NCBI GenBank assembly: GCA_026874595.1
Contig: CM049309.1
Span: 73,454,426 to 73,518,425, forward strand
DNA length: 64,000 nt
Direction: 5' to 3'
From: Sipunculus nudus
Lineage: Eukaryota > Annelida > Sipuncula > Golfingiida > Sipunculidae
Below the pieces are notes generated by a model. The model saw only the letters and a list, made by a program, of their open reading frames with translations, had not been told where the DNA came from and did no database searches. This document shows positions 51,801-57,023 of this stretch, piece after piece (positions within the stretch are counted from its first letter, which is position 1; every line of letters starts with the position of its first letter). The position numbers and the translations under genes are program-made.

Positions 51801-54302
51801 AGCCAGAAGTTAGGTCTCTTTCTGCATTAGAAGTAATTAAATTTTATGTAGTTTCAGCTCATGTCTCTTCATTCTGAGAAGATATTGTATTTCGTGGAAG
51901 TACACAATGACTGGTTCTCATTTACCAAGAAGTATATGTGATACTGCATACAAGTACAATCCTAAATTCATTATTTTCTTACAGACCCAATGTTACAGAA
52001 GAACAGCTAAAGGAAGCATTCGCTGAACATGGAACTGTAGTGGCCTTCAAATTTTTCCAGTAAGTACTGTATTGCATCACTCAATGTCAGCCGAAATAAA
52101 AAAAAAATGACTTGGGATGTGCCTCATCATTAGAAGAACAACAAATCATGCTTACACTCAGGGAATTAATTGATGCTACATGTGCTGCAGTTATAATTAA
52201 TAATGGCAGAATGAAGCACTACAGCAGAAAGCATAGGATATATAACTGAGGTTTAATATTTCTTTTTTTTTTCTTGTACTGTTATGAAAGAACATAATCT
52301 CCAGGCATTACAAAAGAGAAGATTTCCTTGATTGCTTTCCTGTTGTTATAAAGTGACCTCCTTATATGTATACATGTAAGGAAATAAGGGTTCATACAGT
52401 AGACATAGATGATCTGCATATGTTTATACATTAACTGTAATCATGGAAAATTTCTATGGATAGTGTTTTTGTCCCCCACTTCCGGGGAATGGGGGACATT
52501 TGTTTTGGTTTGTCTGTCTGTGTGTCCTTCTGTCCATCAGGTTTTCGTTTCTGTGCCTTAACTTTCCTAAATATTATCCGATTTCATTCAGATTTGGGCC
52601 AGTGATTGCTCTCATGCATACCTTGGCAGGGATTTGTTTTGGAGTGTCTGCCTGAAAATTTATGATCAGCAGCTCAAAAAAACAAAACAAAAAATTCCCC
52701 TTCAGTTCCCAACCAAAAATTATGACATGTGGCAACATCTTCAGGGGGCAATGAAAACTAAAACACAGCCACTTTAAAGCAGGGGACAACGAGGCGGAAG
52801 TGGGAGATATAAATTCCATGAATTTGCATTTTATAGGTTAAATCATGGACTTTCATTACAGTGTTTATTTCATTCATGTTTCTTCCTCTAGAAAAGACAG
52901 GAAAATGGCCCTGATTCAGATGGAAACAGTGGAGGAAGCGGTACAGGCTTTGATTGTAAGTATGAGTGTCTGGGTGTCAAAGGTCATTTATATAGTAATT
53001 CTATTATTTACCCTAAAGCCTTGCATCCATTATAATTTATAGTTTATTGTAAGTGAATGCAGTTAAGCATGTAACCTGTAAGTGCCTGAAGTTTTGTTTG
53101 TCATGATTCTGTAAAATTATGATCTCTTATTTAAGTGTTAATGGCTACTTGATAATTTAAAATTGTAATCTGTGCATTTATTATTGAGATCCTTTATTTC
53201 AAAGCTATTTAGTCATGTATAAACACACAATTTATATGTTTATAATTTAAAAGGAAGATAGCTAAAAGTGTAAAGATGAATATTGAAATTTTCATCAGAA
53301 TGTCATTTACCTGCATAGTGAACAAAATTCTTACTCCACTGAAACCCTTTTAGTGACTGTTTATGTATATTAAATTGTAGTAAAAACAGTAATGTTAAAA
53401 CTTGATAATTGAGTAAAATTGATAACATTGACGTTTTATATAGATGTTTTTTTACTGATATAAACTGTGATCTTGGTGCCTTACTGCCGTGTACCCTGAT
53501 CTGTCTGTTTTTACGAGCTCTGCTATACTCTATGTAGATCACCCACTCAGGGTTTGTAGTCACCCTTTGATTTCCCTATGGTTTTGTTTTCATTATTTCA
53601 AGTCTACCTACACCAAACTCAATGTGTTTTTAGTCCTTTCTTTATTACTGCTGTTGCCGCAGGGACCATTGCTTCGCTGGGATGGACTAGGTGTTTTTAC
53701 AATTTTGAGGAAGATCACGTGCATTTTGCACTTGGTGACCTCCCTCAGCAGCTTGCAACCCTATTAAATATTACCAAGGGCAGCTTCTTCAGAAAATCCA
53801 TAATTAATATGTGAAAATATTTTTTATTAAAATATTTCACATATGGTCAGTTTTCTTTACATAATGTTTGCTTGGAGTTAAAAATTGGAAACGAATAGTA
53901 TAATATATTTGGATATTGGCTTAATGGTAACAATGATAAAAAAAAAAATTCTTAGATTTTTGGCAAAGAATTTTTTACAGCAATTCAGATAAATGTTTGG
54001 CAAAGGGATGAAATTTAATATAAATAAATGAAAAAAAAATAATCTTCTAAAAAGGCAAAAGGGTTAAAATTGCAAACTAAATTGTGGAGAAAACACGAAA
54101 AATTGGGAAAGGAATGATACTTTGAAATAAAGAAGTTTGGGTAATTTTTCCAATACTTCTTGAAGCTGTCCTTGACTGTTTCATATTTTCCACTATGCTG
54201 TCCTTGCAACCTTTTAGTCTCCTTCGTTTCCAGGCTCTGCACAACTTCGAACTGGGCGAGTCTCACCACCTCCGAGTTTCATTCACCAAATCTACCATCT
54301 AA
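18833..54302 (+). CDS. PTBP1: Polypyrimidine tract-binding protein, four-RRM splicing regulator (whole spliced gene)
   Basis: The spliced coding sequence predicts an hnRNP I/PTB protein that binds CU-rich RNA, mainly in the nucleus, and represses or modulates exon inclusion. It may also affect RNA stability and translation. Exons join in consistent phase: 18833-18877, 21220-21315, 29996-30145, 33931-34071, 37038-37169, 37748-37799, 38359-38417, 39485-39659, 43648-43743, 45959-45988, 47443-47600, 48632-48665, 50048-50140, 50710-50807, 51308-51426, 51985-52059, 52892-52955 and 54234-54302, giving about 561 residues (human PTBP1 has 531-557). RRM1 lies at about residues 60-136, RRM2 168-250, RRM3 367-445 and RRM4 484-561. 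The RGSDEL motif near the N-terminus, the RRM2 tail with [17 protein letters not shown], and the RRM3-RRM4 linker with GLTKDY and SPLHRFKKP are hallmarks of the family. Invertebrates usually carry one ortholog of the three vertebrate paralogs, so the symbol denotes the family. Alternative pieces: cassette 41678-41734, alternative donor at 43767, alternative terminal exon 54430-54549. Confidence 0.95.
18878..21219 (+). other. PTB intron 1
   Basis: This is 2342 nt between the initiator exon and the RGSDEL exon. I see no coding exon or recognisable repeat family. The 3' end has a clear polypyrimidine tract before CAG. Confidence 0.6.
21220..21315 (+). CDS. PTBP1: PTB coding exon 2 (RGSDEL N-terminal region)
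   Basis: This 32-codon exon is phase 0 at both ends, between a CU-rich acceptor and AAG|gtaata. It starts [16 protein letters not shown] and ends SNDAKK. In vertebrate PTBP1 this segment carries part of the bipartite nuclear localisation signal; here the lysines at the exon end and the following KASR in exon 3 could serve the same role. It precedes RRM1 and is predicted to be disordered. Confidence 0.93.
21409..21503 (+). repeat. Interrupted TG-rich repeat near the exon 2 donor
   Basis: Runs of TGTGTG, some interrupted by TTTT or A, begin about 94 nt downstream of the exon 2 donor and follow a CU-rich stretch. In RNA this is a UG-rich tract, the sort bound by CELF or TDP-43-type proteins. 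Functional relevance is inference; it may be a plain microsatellite. Confidence 0.7.
22913..23387. mobile_element. Small MITE-like element related to the 5138-6773 element
   Basis: The left end CAGGGCTTGACATTAA is the same motif as the left end of the 5138-6773 element. The right end reads TTAATGTGGAGCCTTG, its imperfect inverted copy. The unit is about 475 bp, too short to encode a transposase, with internal repeats of a GGCAAG motif. The target-site duplication is not clean; both flanks contain TAAA. It sits in PTB intron 2 and is probably a degraded non-autonomous copy of the same superfamily. Confidence 0.55.
25565..25582 (+). repeat. Poly(C) tract, 18 nt
   Basis: Uninterrupted run of C in PTB intron 2, followed shortly by a CT-rich stretch. 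Exact length may be affected by sequencing or assembly. Confidence 0.85.
27964..27987 (+). repeat. Poly(G) tract, 24 nt
   Basis: Uninterrupted run of G in PTB intron 2, able in principle to form a G-quadruplex in DNA or nascent RNA. It is one of several long G or C runs in the window. Confidence 0.85.
29996..30145 (+). CDS. PTBP1: PTB coding exon 3 (start of RRM1)
   Basis: This 50-codon exon is phase 0 at both ends, between TTTGTAG and CAG|gtacgt. It encodes the linker ending GKASR and then the first half of RRM1: RNP2-like VLHFRGV, then [20 protein letters not shown] and LAKKKNQ. The vertebrate equivalent is VIHIRKLP, DVTEGEVISLGLPFGKVTNLL and LKGKNQ, so the identification is secure. Confidence 0.96.
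30146..33930 (+). other. PTB intron 3
   Basis: This is 3785 nt between the two RRM1 exons. It contains a short tandem repeat of about 28 bp at 30721-30804. I find no coding exon; open frames such as 31135-31494 have no recognisable product and no flanking splice logic. Confidence 0.6.
30721..30804 (+). repeat. Short tandem repeat, about 28-bp unit, 3 copies
   Basis: CTGGTAG recurs at 30721, 30749 and 30777 and is followed by similar text containing CTCTGTGGTAA in the first two units. It is an imperfect intronic minisatellite. Confidence 0.6.
33931..34071 (+). CDS. PTBP1: PTB coding exon 4 (end of RRM1)
   Basis: This 47-codon exon is phase 0 at both ends, between TTTGCAG and CAG|gtaaca. It begins [19 protein letters not shown] and continues with [18 protein letters not shown]. 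The latter is the last beta strand of RRM1 and matches the vertebrate segment IRG/LRG..YIQFSNHKELKT. It completes RRM1, with the exon boundary after the KNQ of RNP1 as in vertebrates. Confidence 0.96.
34072..37037 (+). other. PTB intron 4
   Basis: This is 2966 nt between RRM1 and RRM2 exons. It holds the 43-bp minisatellite at 34452-34918. I see nothing else definite in it. Confidence 0.6.
34452..34918 (+). repeat. Minisatellite, about 43-bp unit, roughly 11 copies
   Basis: Head-to-tail copies contain TACACAACAGGTGCCACAAT, then CTGGCTGACCATACCTG, then TTCAGG or TACAGG. Central copies are nearly identical; the first three and the last are more diverged, and one central copy lacks a base. There are no unique spacers, so this is not a CRISPR. 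Each unit contains CAGGTAC, a donor-like string, and an AC-CTGTTCAG acceptor-like string. It lies about 380 nt past the exon 4 donor, inside the intron. Confidence 0.93.
37038..37169 (+). CDS. PTBP1: PTB coding exon 5 (linker and start of RRM2)
   Basis: This 44-codon exon is phase 0 at both ends, between TTTGCAG and CAG|gtaagt. It encodes a short inter-RRM linker with [12 protein letters not shown], then RRM2 beginning [20 protein letters not shown]. The vertebrate text is AQAALQAVNSV and VLRIIVENLFYPVTLDVLHQ. The linker is shorter than in human PTBP1, lacking the alanine-rich insertion before RRM2. It is followed by a 578-nt intron in which I see nothing. Confidence 0.95.
37748..37799 (+). 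CDS. PTBP1: PTB coding exon 6 (RRM2)
   Basis: This 52-nt exon enters in phase 0 and leaves in phase 1, between TTTCCAG and an A|gtaagt donor. It encodes [17 protein letters not shown], the segment matching vertebrate IFSKFGTVLKIITFTKN. The asparagine codon that follows is split across the next intron of 559 nt, which contains a 12-nt G run at 38261-38272. Confidence 0.95.
38261..38272 (+). repeat. Poly(G) tract, 12 nt
   Basis: Uninterrupted G run located 86 nt upstream of the 38359 exon; the span continues as GGAGGG. Possible G-rich intronic splicing element, or a simple homopolymer. Confidence 0.8.
38359..38417 (+). CDS. PTBP1: PTB coding exon 7 (RRM2 RNP1)
   Basis: This 59-nt exon enters in phase 1 and leaves in phase 0, between TTTACAG and GTG|gtgagt. 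It completes Asn and encodes [19 protein letters not shown], the RNP1 strand and following helix of RRM2; vertebrates have QFQALLQYADPVSAQHAKL. It is followed by a 1067-nt intron with an imperfect 109-bp tandem duplication near its 3' end. Confidence 0.95.
39275..39480 (+). repeat. Imperfect tandem duplication, about 109-bp unit
   Basis: The string GAACCAT.TGAGT.TCAC..TAAAAA occurs near 39284 and again near 39393, and GGTAAAGTGTGA follows both copies at similar spacing. The second copy ends next to the acceptor at 39484, so the duplication reaches the branch-point area of the following exon. Divergence suggests it is old. Confidence 0.55.
39485..39659 (+). CDS. PTBP1: PTB coding exon 8 (end of RRM2 and linker)
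   Basis: This 175-nt exon enters in phase 0 and leaves in phase 1, between TTTCAG and CAG|gtgagt. It encodes [20 protein letters not shown], then [20 protein letters not shown], the last strand and fifth-strand extension of RRM2 and among the most conserved parts of the family. The exon then enters the disordered linker ([18 protein letters not shown]). The next constitutive coding exon is nearly 4 kb away, with the putative cassette between them. Confidence 0.96.
40753..40766 (+). repeat. Poly(G) tract, 14 nt
   Basis: G run in the intron between exon 8 and the cassette at 41678, preceded by GGTGGGGGAA. It extends the G-rich stretch to about 26 nt. Confidence 0.8.
41678..41734 (+). CDS. PTBP1: Putative 57-nt cassette exon in the RRM2-RRM3 linker
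   Basis: Starting after AAAG and ending at CTG|gtaggt, this segment enters and leaves in phase 1, so inclusion adds exactly 19 codons (about [19 protein letters not shown]). The first half is CG-rich compared with the AT-rich intron around it, as expected of an exon. The acceptor has a poor pyrimidine tract, and a CU-rich tract covers the exon's 3' half and continues past its donor. Human PTBP1 has an alternative exon in the same linker that adds 19 or 26 residues. I infer regulated inclusion; without cDNA it stays provisional. Confidence 0.55.
43648..43743 (+). CDS. PTBP1: PTB coding exon 9 (RRM2-RRM3 linker, P/G/T-rich)
   Basis: This 96-nt exon is phase 1 at both ends, between CCCAAG and GAG|gtacgc. 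It encodes [19 protein letters not shown] and [13 protein letters not shown], a low-complexity linker comparable to the PYAGAGFPPTFAIPQ region of vertebrate PTBP1. It is GC-rich relative to its introns. A second donor 24 nt downstream (after 43767, gtaatg) keeps the frame and would add GTPLSPEY. The acceptor has a modest pyrimidine tract. It is followed by a 2.2-kb intron in which I see nothing definite. Confidence 0.82.
43744..43767 (+). CDS. PTBP1: Optional 24-nt extension of exon 9 through an alternative donor
   Basis: Reading continues open past the first donor (gtacgc) to a second candidate donor (ATG|gtaatg) exactly 24 nt later, also in phase 1. The added codons read GTPLSPEYG across the junction, fitting the surrounding linker composition. 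The upstream donor is closer to consensus, so the extension would be the minor form. Confidence 0.4.
45959..45988 (+). CDS. PTBP1: PTB coding exon 10 (30-nt microexon)
   Basis: The 30 nt lie between CGTTACAG and AAG|gtgagt and are phase 1 at both ends. With the flanking split codons they read [10 protein letters not shown], which resembles the GLSVPNVHGAL part of the vertebrate linker at the same position. Because it is frame-neutral, skipping would join exon 9 directly to exon 11 without a frame shift. The donor is strong; the acceptor pyrimidine tract is short. The following 1.45-kb intron contains nothing I recognise. Confidence 0.72.
47443..47600 (+). CDS. PTBP1: PTB coding exon 11 (linker and start of RRM3)
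   Basis: This 158-nt exon enters in phase 1 and leaves in phase 0, between CTTTTTAG and GAG|gtcagt. It encodes [20 protein letters not shown], with the polyalanine run typical of this linker, then [11 protein letters not shown] and the RRM3 RNP2 strand [11 protein letters not shown]. Human PTBP1 has AAAAAAAAG, GLAGAGN and [11 protein letters not shown] in the same places. Confidence 0.95.
47601..48631 (+). other. PTB intron preceding the 34-nt exon
   Basis: The intron is 1031 nt. Its last 160 nt contain no AG dinucleotide between 48471 and 48629, only the acceptor AG itself. Within that zone TTGATTTTA near 48515 is a plausible branch site followed at once by a long pyrimidine tract (about 48517-48550), and CTCTTCC and GCTCTGCTCT motifs lie between it and the acceptor. 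Confidence 0.8.
48632..48665 (+). CDS. PTBP1: PTB coding exon 12 (34-nt, frame-changing, equivalent to human PTBP1 exon 11)
   Basis: The 34 nt lie between ACTATAG and TTG|gtacgt, enter in phase 0 and leave in phase 1. They encode [12 protein letters not shown], matching RVTPQSLFILFG of RRM3. Human PTBP1 exon 11 and PTBP2 exon 10 are also 34 nt; their skipping is promoted by PTB and leads to nonsense-mediated decay. Here, skipping would put the next exon in a frame that ends at TAG at 50138-50140. This is probably a self-regulated exon. Confidence 0.95.
49285..49302 (+). repeat. Poly(G) tract, 18 nt
   Basis: G run in the 1.4-kb intron after the 34-nt exon, followed by GGAAGGGCGGGGGG, which makes a strong G-quadruplex candidate on the transcribed RNA. 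Confidence 0.85.
50048..50140 (+). CDS. PTBP1: PTB coding exon 13 (RRM3 RNP1)
   Basis: This 93-nt exon is phase 1 at both ends, between TTTTACAG and ATAG|gtcagt. It encodes [20 protein letters not shown] and [10 protein letters not shown], covering strands 2 and 3 and RNP1 of RRM3; vertebrates have [24 protein letters not shown]. In the frame used if the 34-nt exon is skipped, its last three bases are a TAG stop. It is followed by a 569-nt intron in which I see nothing. Confidence 0.96.
   Translation, partial: ACMGMCTESRLCSTRKIMPWYSLPTLPRLR
50710..50807 (+). CDS. PTBP1: PTB coding exon 14 (end of RRM3)
   Basis: This 98-nt exon enters in phase 1 and leaves in phase 0, between ATTACAG and CCT|gtgagt. 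It encodes [20 protein letters not shown] then [11 protein letters not shown], the last helix and strand of RRM3; vertebrates have MSHLNGHKLHGKPIRITLSK and [15 protein letters not shown] replaces RITLSKHQ, so the beta-4 strand is somewhat diverged. It is followed by a 500-nt intron in which I see nothing. Confidence 0.94.
51308..51426 (+). CDS. PTBP1: PTB coding exon 15 (RRM3-RRM4 linker and RNP2 of RRM4)
   Basis: This 119-nt exon enters in phase 0 and leaves in phase 2, between TTTCCAG and CC|gtgagt. It encodes [20 protein letters not shown] then [15 protein letters not shown]. The [15 protein letters not shown] linker packs RRM3 against RRM4 in known PTB structures and is almost unchanged here. 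It is followed by a 558-nt intron with a 13-nt C run adjoining an A run at 51513-51535. Confidence 0.96.
51513..51535 (+). repeat. Poly(C) then poly(A) tract
   Basis: 13 C followed by about 10 A in the intron after exon 15. A similar C-then-A junction occurs at 59439-59466. Confidence 0.8.
51985..52059 (+). CDS. PTBP1: PTB coding exon 16 (RRM4 helix 1 to strand 2)
   Basis: This 75-nt exon enters and leaves in phase 2, between CTTACAG and CA|gtaagt. It encodes [20 protein letters not shown] then KFF, comparable to vertebrate SVSEEDLKVLFSSNGGVVKGFKFF. The loop is one residue shorter than in human PTBP1 (EHGTVV for SNGGVV). The next intron is 832 nt and carries the 52466-52810 repeat. Confidence 0.95.
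52466..52810. repeat. Possible MITE-like repeat with hairpin end
   Basis: At 52471-52497, GTCCCCCA and TGGGGGAC form a perfect 8-bp hairpin around a short loop. The text that follows is rich in TGTCTGTCTG. Near the far end, GGGGACAACGAGGCGGAAGT is an imperfect inverted counterpart of the CCCACTTCCG start. The whole lies inside one PTB intron. End positions are approximate and family membership is not established. Confidence 0.4.
52892..52955 (+). CDS. PTBP1: PTB coding exon 17 (RRM4 RNP1)
   Basis: This 64-nt exon enters in phase 2 and leaves in phase 0, between TTCCTCTAG and ATT|gtaagt. It completes Gln and encodes [20 protein letters not shown] plus I, the RNP1 strand and second helix of RRM4; vertebrates have [21 protein letters not shown]. 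Its donor must pair with one of two alternative terminal acceptors (54233 or 54429). The 1.3-kb intron after it shows no other clear exon. Confidence 0.96.
54234..54302 (+). CDS. PTBP1: PTB terminal exon, proximal form
   Basis: After CGTTTCCAG the exon reads [20 protein letters not shown], then TI and TAA. This is the usual family ending (vertebrate [22 protein letters not shown]) and completes the last strand of RRM4. The stop is followed by sequence that would be 3' untranslated and includes the second terminal exon. No convincing donor follows the stop, so the choice between the two forms is a choice of acceptor. Confidence 0.95.
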   Translation, partial: ALHNFELGESHHLRVSFTKSTI

Positions 54303-54360
54303 ACCTTGGGGACCGGCTGTTACTCCCCTGCTGCCTTGGGATCAACCATTATGTAGATTT

Positions 54361-54393
54361 CCCTACTCCTTCTTCCCACCTTCTCTCTCTCCG
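54361..54393 (+). promoter_or_regulatory. CU-rich tract between the two terminal exons (candidate PTB-binding site and pyrimidine tract)
   Basis: The stretch is almost all pyrimidine, with CTCCTTCTTCCC and CTTCTCTCTCTCC. It lies 37-68 nt upstream of the distal acceptor, with a branch-like CAACTGATG near 54403. CUCUCU and UCUU are classic PTB-binding strings. It can act as the distal pyrimidine tract, and being PTB-bindable it could let the protein control its own terminal exon choice. The second part is inference. Confidence 0.6.
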
Positions 54394-54429
54394 TCATCAA
54401 CTGATGCGAGTTGCTGCTACTTGTTCCAG

Positions 54430-54549
54430 GAGATGCACAACTACCAGCTAGCAGAGACAGCACATCTACGAGTCTCCTTCTCAAAATCAACACTAGTACC
54501 TGGACATACTGTTTCTGTAGTAGCCATGCCAGCGGGCATAGTAGCCTAG
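54430..54549 (+). CDS. PTBP1: PTB terminal exon, distal alternative form
   Basis: After TTGTTCCAG the exon enters in phase 0, like the proximal one, and reads [20 protein letters not shown]. It then continues [19 protein letters not shown] to TAG. The first 22 residues match the proximal exon at about 13 positions and likewise complete RRM4, so the two are homologous copies. The distal form adds a 17-residue hydrophobic, valine-rich tail absent from the proximal form. Retention of the MHN, HLRVSF and KST elements argues against it being a decayed copy. Confidence 0.85.
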   Translation, partial: [39 protein letters not shown]

Positions 54550-54934
54550 CAGTAATACTGTCGTGATATCAAACATTAGAGATATACCAAGGTCTGTTCA
54601 GATTGGTCGTTTGAGCATGTGTTATATGCATCTCATACAATCTGTATTTCAACTCCAAAGGTCTCCTTGTTATAGATTTTTACTTGACATTGTATAAGCT
54701 GATATGGATATGCATCATGATCAAAATATTTTTTTTAAACATGTTGTATGTAGCAGAGTAGGGTATATTGAAGTGAGTACCGTAATCATAATCTCCTTTG
54801 TTTGATATCGCCAGCTGGAGCCACATGTGATACAATGAGCTTTGTTACAATATTTATTGGTCAGGTTGTTGAATTGTTAGGATAAATGTTTATTGAAGAT
54901 GTAATAATAGTTGAAAAATTATTCTAATGAGAAA

Positions 54935-54944
54935 AATAAATAAA
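54935..54944 (+). terminator. Poly(A) signal candidate (proximal)
   Basis: Two overlapping AATAAA hexamers lie about 390 nt after the distal stop codon and about 630 nt after the proximal one. Confidence 0.5.
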
Positions 54945-56368
54945 AACAAAAATATGTCATTATTAACTGTACATTTGAAACACAGACAAAACGAGGCTGT
55001 GATCACTCAGGCCATACATGGTAACAATTTTACTTCGTAGCCTGATAGTTTATCTCCAATTGTTAGCACTGCTGCAACTGCCAATATATATGGCAGCAAA
55101 ACCTAGGAGTGAAGCAAGTGAGGGCTTCATTTTAAGGAACTGTGGCAGGCTCTGGGGACATATGGATGCAATACATTAGTAGAAATTTTTCACAGGTTAC
55201 TGCGTTCAGATTTAAACATGGTTTAAGCAGCTGTGACATTTATGTTGTTTTTACCATCAGGAGCAGTTACAACTTTCATGACAATTTCGCTGTTGGGTGA
55301 CATGTTTAGATATTGTACAGTCGTCGTTTCTAGCTGACAGCTGCCACAGTAAAGCATTCTCTATGGTACTTTTATGTAACCATGGTTACTACAAATATTT
55401 TTACAAATTGAAATTACTGTTTAAGAGCGTGCCAGTCACCTCTTTCTCGCAGCTCATGAACTAATAACTCACTGCAAACACCCTGAGAGTAATACTCAAA
55501 AAGTTGTCCTAGCAAATATTATCATGTGTCTGGCATGAAGCTTGGCAAATTTGGATGTCCAAGGCAGGAACGGGGCGGGATATAATGTGAGCAATTATCG
55601 TCAGCTACAGGTACACCAGAGGGTACGGTTGGGCAAGGATGTTCAAATCCATGATCCACTCGGATCCTTCCGTCTGGTGTCTGATCCTATTCAGGGATCT
55701 GTTAATGCATTCCAAGGCTACATGTTGTCTTTTATTGTTAAGTACATGTATCCTAGGTCAATTCAGATAATTAACAGTTAAAAAAAGAAACCGTATGTAA
55801 TACAAGGGTATCCACAGTGAACTCTATCGCAGGTGACTTATTGTATGTTGTACTTTTATGCTTGACTTTTCTCATTTTAATACTTGGGAATAAGCTGTTC
55901 CTGCCCGCAGGAGGATCTTACAAACAAGTCTACGTCAGTCGGTACTCGGGCGTATCCCAGATTTTATTGACTAGATGTGTAATTTTAAGATTCTTTCATT
56001 TCTTCTTTCATCAGCTATATATGATTGTATTATTGGATGTTAATGTTAAAATGTCAGTTCACAGTTTTTTTTTTCCTTAAAAGAATGTGAACATGCGCAA
56101 ATTCAATGTACTGTCTCATTTATTTTTTTCCCATTTATTTAGCATTGTAGTTCCCTGTGAAAATGCCCAATGCAATACACAGATGTCTGAATTGACAATC
56201 TGTGGCGGTGTATTTAGTATGTATACGGAATTACAAGTTTAAACGGTTACGGGTGTTCTGTTAAAAAGTTGGTGATCCAAAATGGCAATTGCTGTTGTAT
56301 GTTACTGAGTTAATTGTGATCGCCCATGTTAAATTTTTAGAATTGAAGATTCAAAGAGTTGTAAACAT

Positions 56369-56410
56369 GGGTTGGGGGTTTGGGGGACTGTAGGGGGGTT
56401 GGCTAGGGGG
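56369..56410 (+). other. G-quadruplex-forming block in the putative 3' UTR
   Basis: Five runs of three to six G are separated by loops of two to seven bases, including GGGTTGGGGGTTTGGGGG. The pattern meets the usual G3+N1-7 criterion on the transcript strand. Confidence 0.7.
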
Positions 56411-57017
56411 TACAGTTTATCAAGACTCATTGTGAGAATATTAGGCCTCTTCTGCCCGCTCCTATATCTGCGGATGCTTGTTTTGAATGTAAATTTATAA
56501 GAGTTGTACATAATCGTTCATGCTAAATTTAAGTTGACTGTATCCCCTCTCAGGTTCTCAGATAGAACTACTTGGCCCCTATCAATGATCTTTGTTTAGT
56601 CTCAAAAACATGTGCACAAACATGTTGACAACATTCCTTGGCTAGTTCTTTCGCCGGGCAGGAGAGGGCGCCAGGTCATGAGGCTGCAATGCGGGGCCAT
56701 CAACTCGTGTATAAAGATCTGAAACATCGCTCCCACTGGGTATATGCAGCCTAATGGGGCGATGCTACAATGTGCCTATATAACGGGAACAAGAAGATTT
56801 TTGTAGCTTTTGATAATTTTTATCATATTTACTCATTTTTATTTATTGAGAATATCGCCACATGCCTCTATTGAGGACTTGTGGCATTTTTGTGGAGAGC
56901 AAAAACAATATATGAATATAACTACTTTTGATTGGCTAAAAAAAAATATTGCATACAATAATAGTTTATATCTTGTACCAATGAGAGCTTATAATTAAAT
57001 GGTACACATTGTTTTGT

Positions 57018-57023
57018 AATAAA
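57018..57023 (+). terminator. Poly(A) signal candidate (distal)
   Basis: AATAAA preceded by TTTTGT and followed after about 20 nt by GT-rich sequence. It is the best-formed poly(A) context downstream of the gene. Confidence 0.5.

Larger units (their letters stand above)
54550..57023 (+). other. Probable PTB 3' untranslated region
   Basis: No open frame of note follows the distal stop. Candidate poly(A) signals are the overlapping AATAAATAAA at 54935-54944 and AATAAA at 57018-57023. The latter has GT-rich sequence just downstream (TGTTGAAAAGTGGCGGTGGT), as expected of a real site. A G-rich block lies at 56369-56410. Which signal is used cannot be decided from sequence. Confidence 0.45.

Noticed and set aside
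53662-53813. Possible third copy of the PTB terminal exon after a pyrimidine tract and GCAG
   Set aside because: One frame reads [13 protein letters not shown], faintly like the terminal exon, but the HLRVSF core is absent and the reading frame does not match the phase-0 donor.
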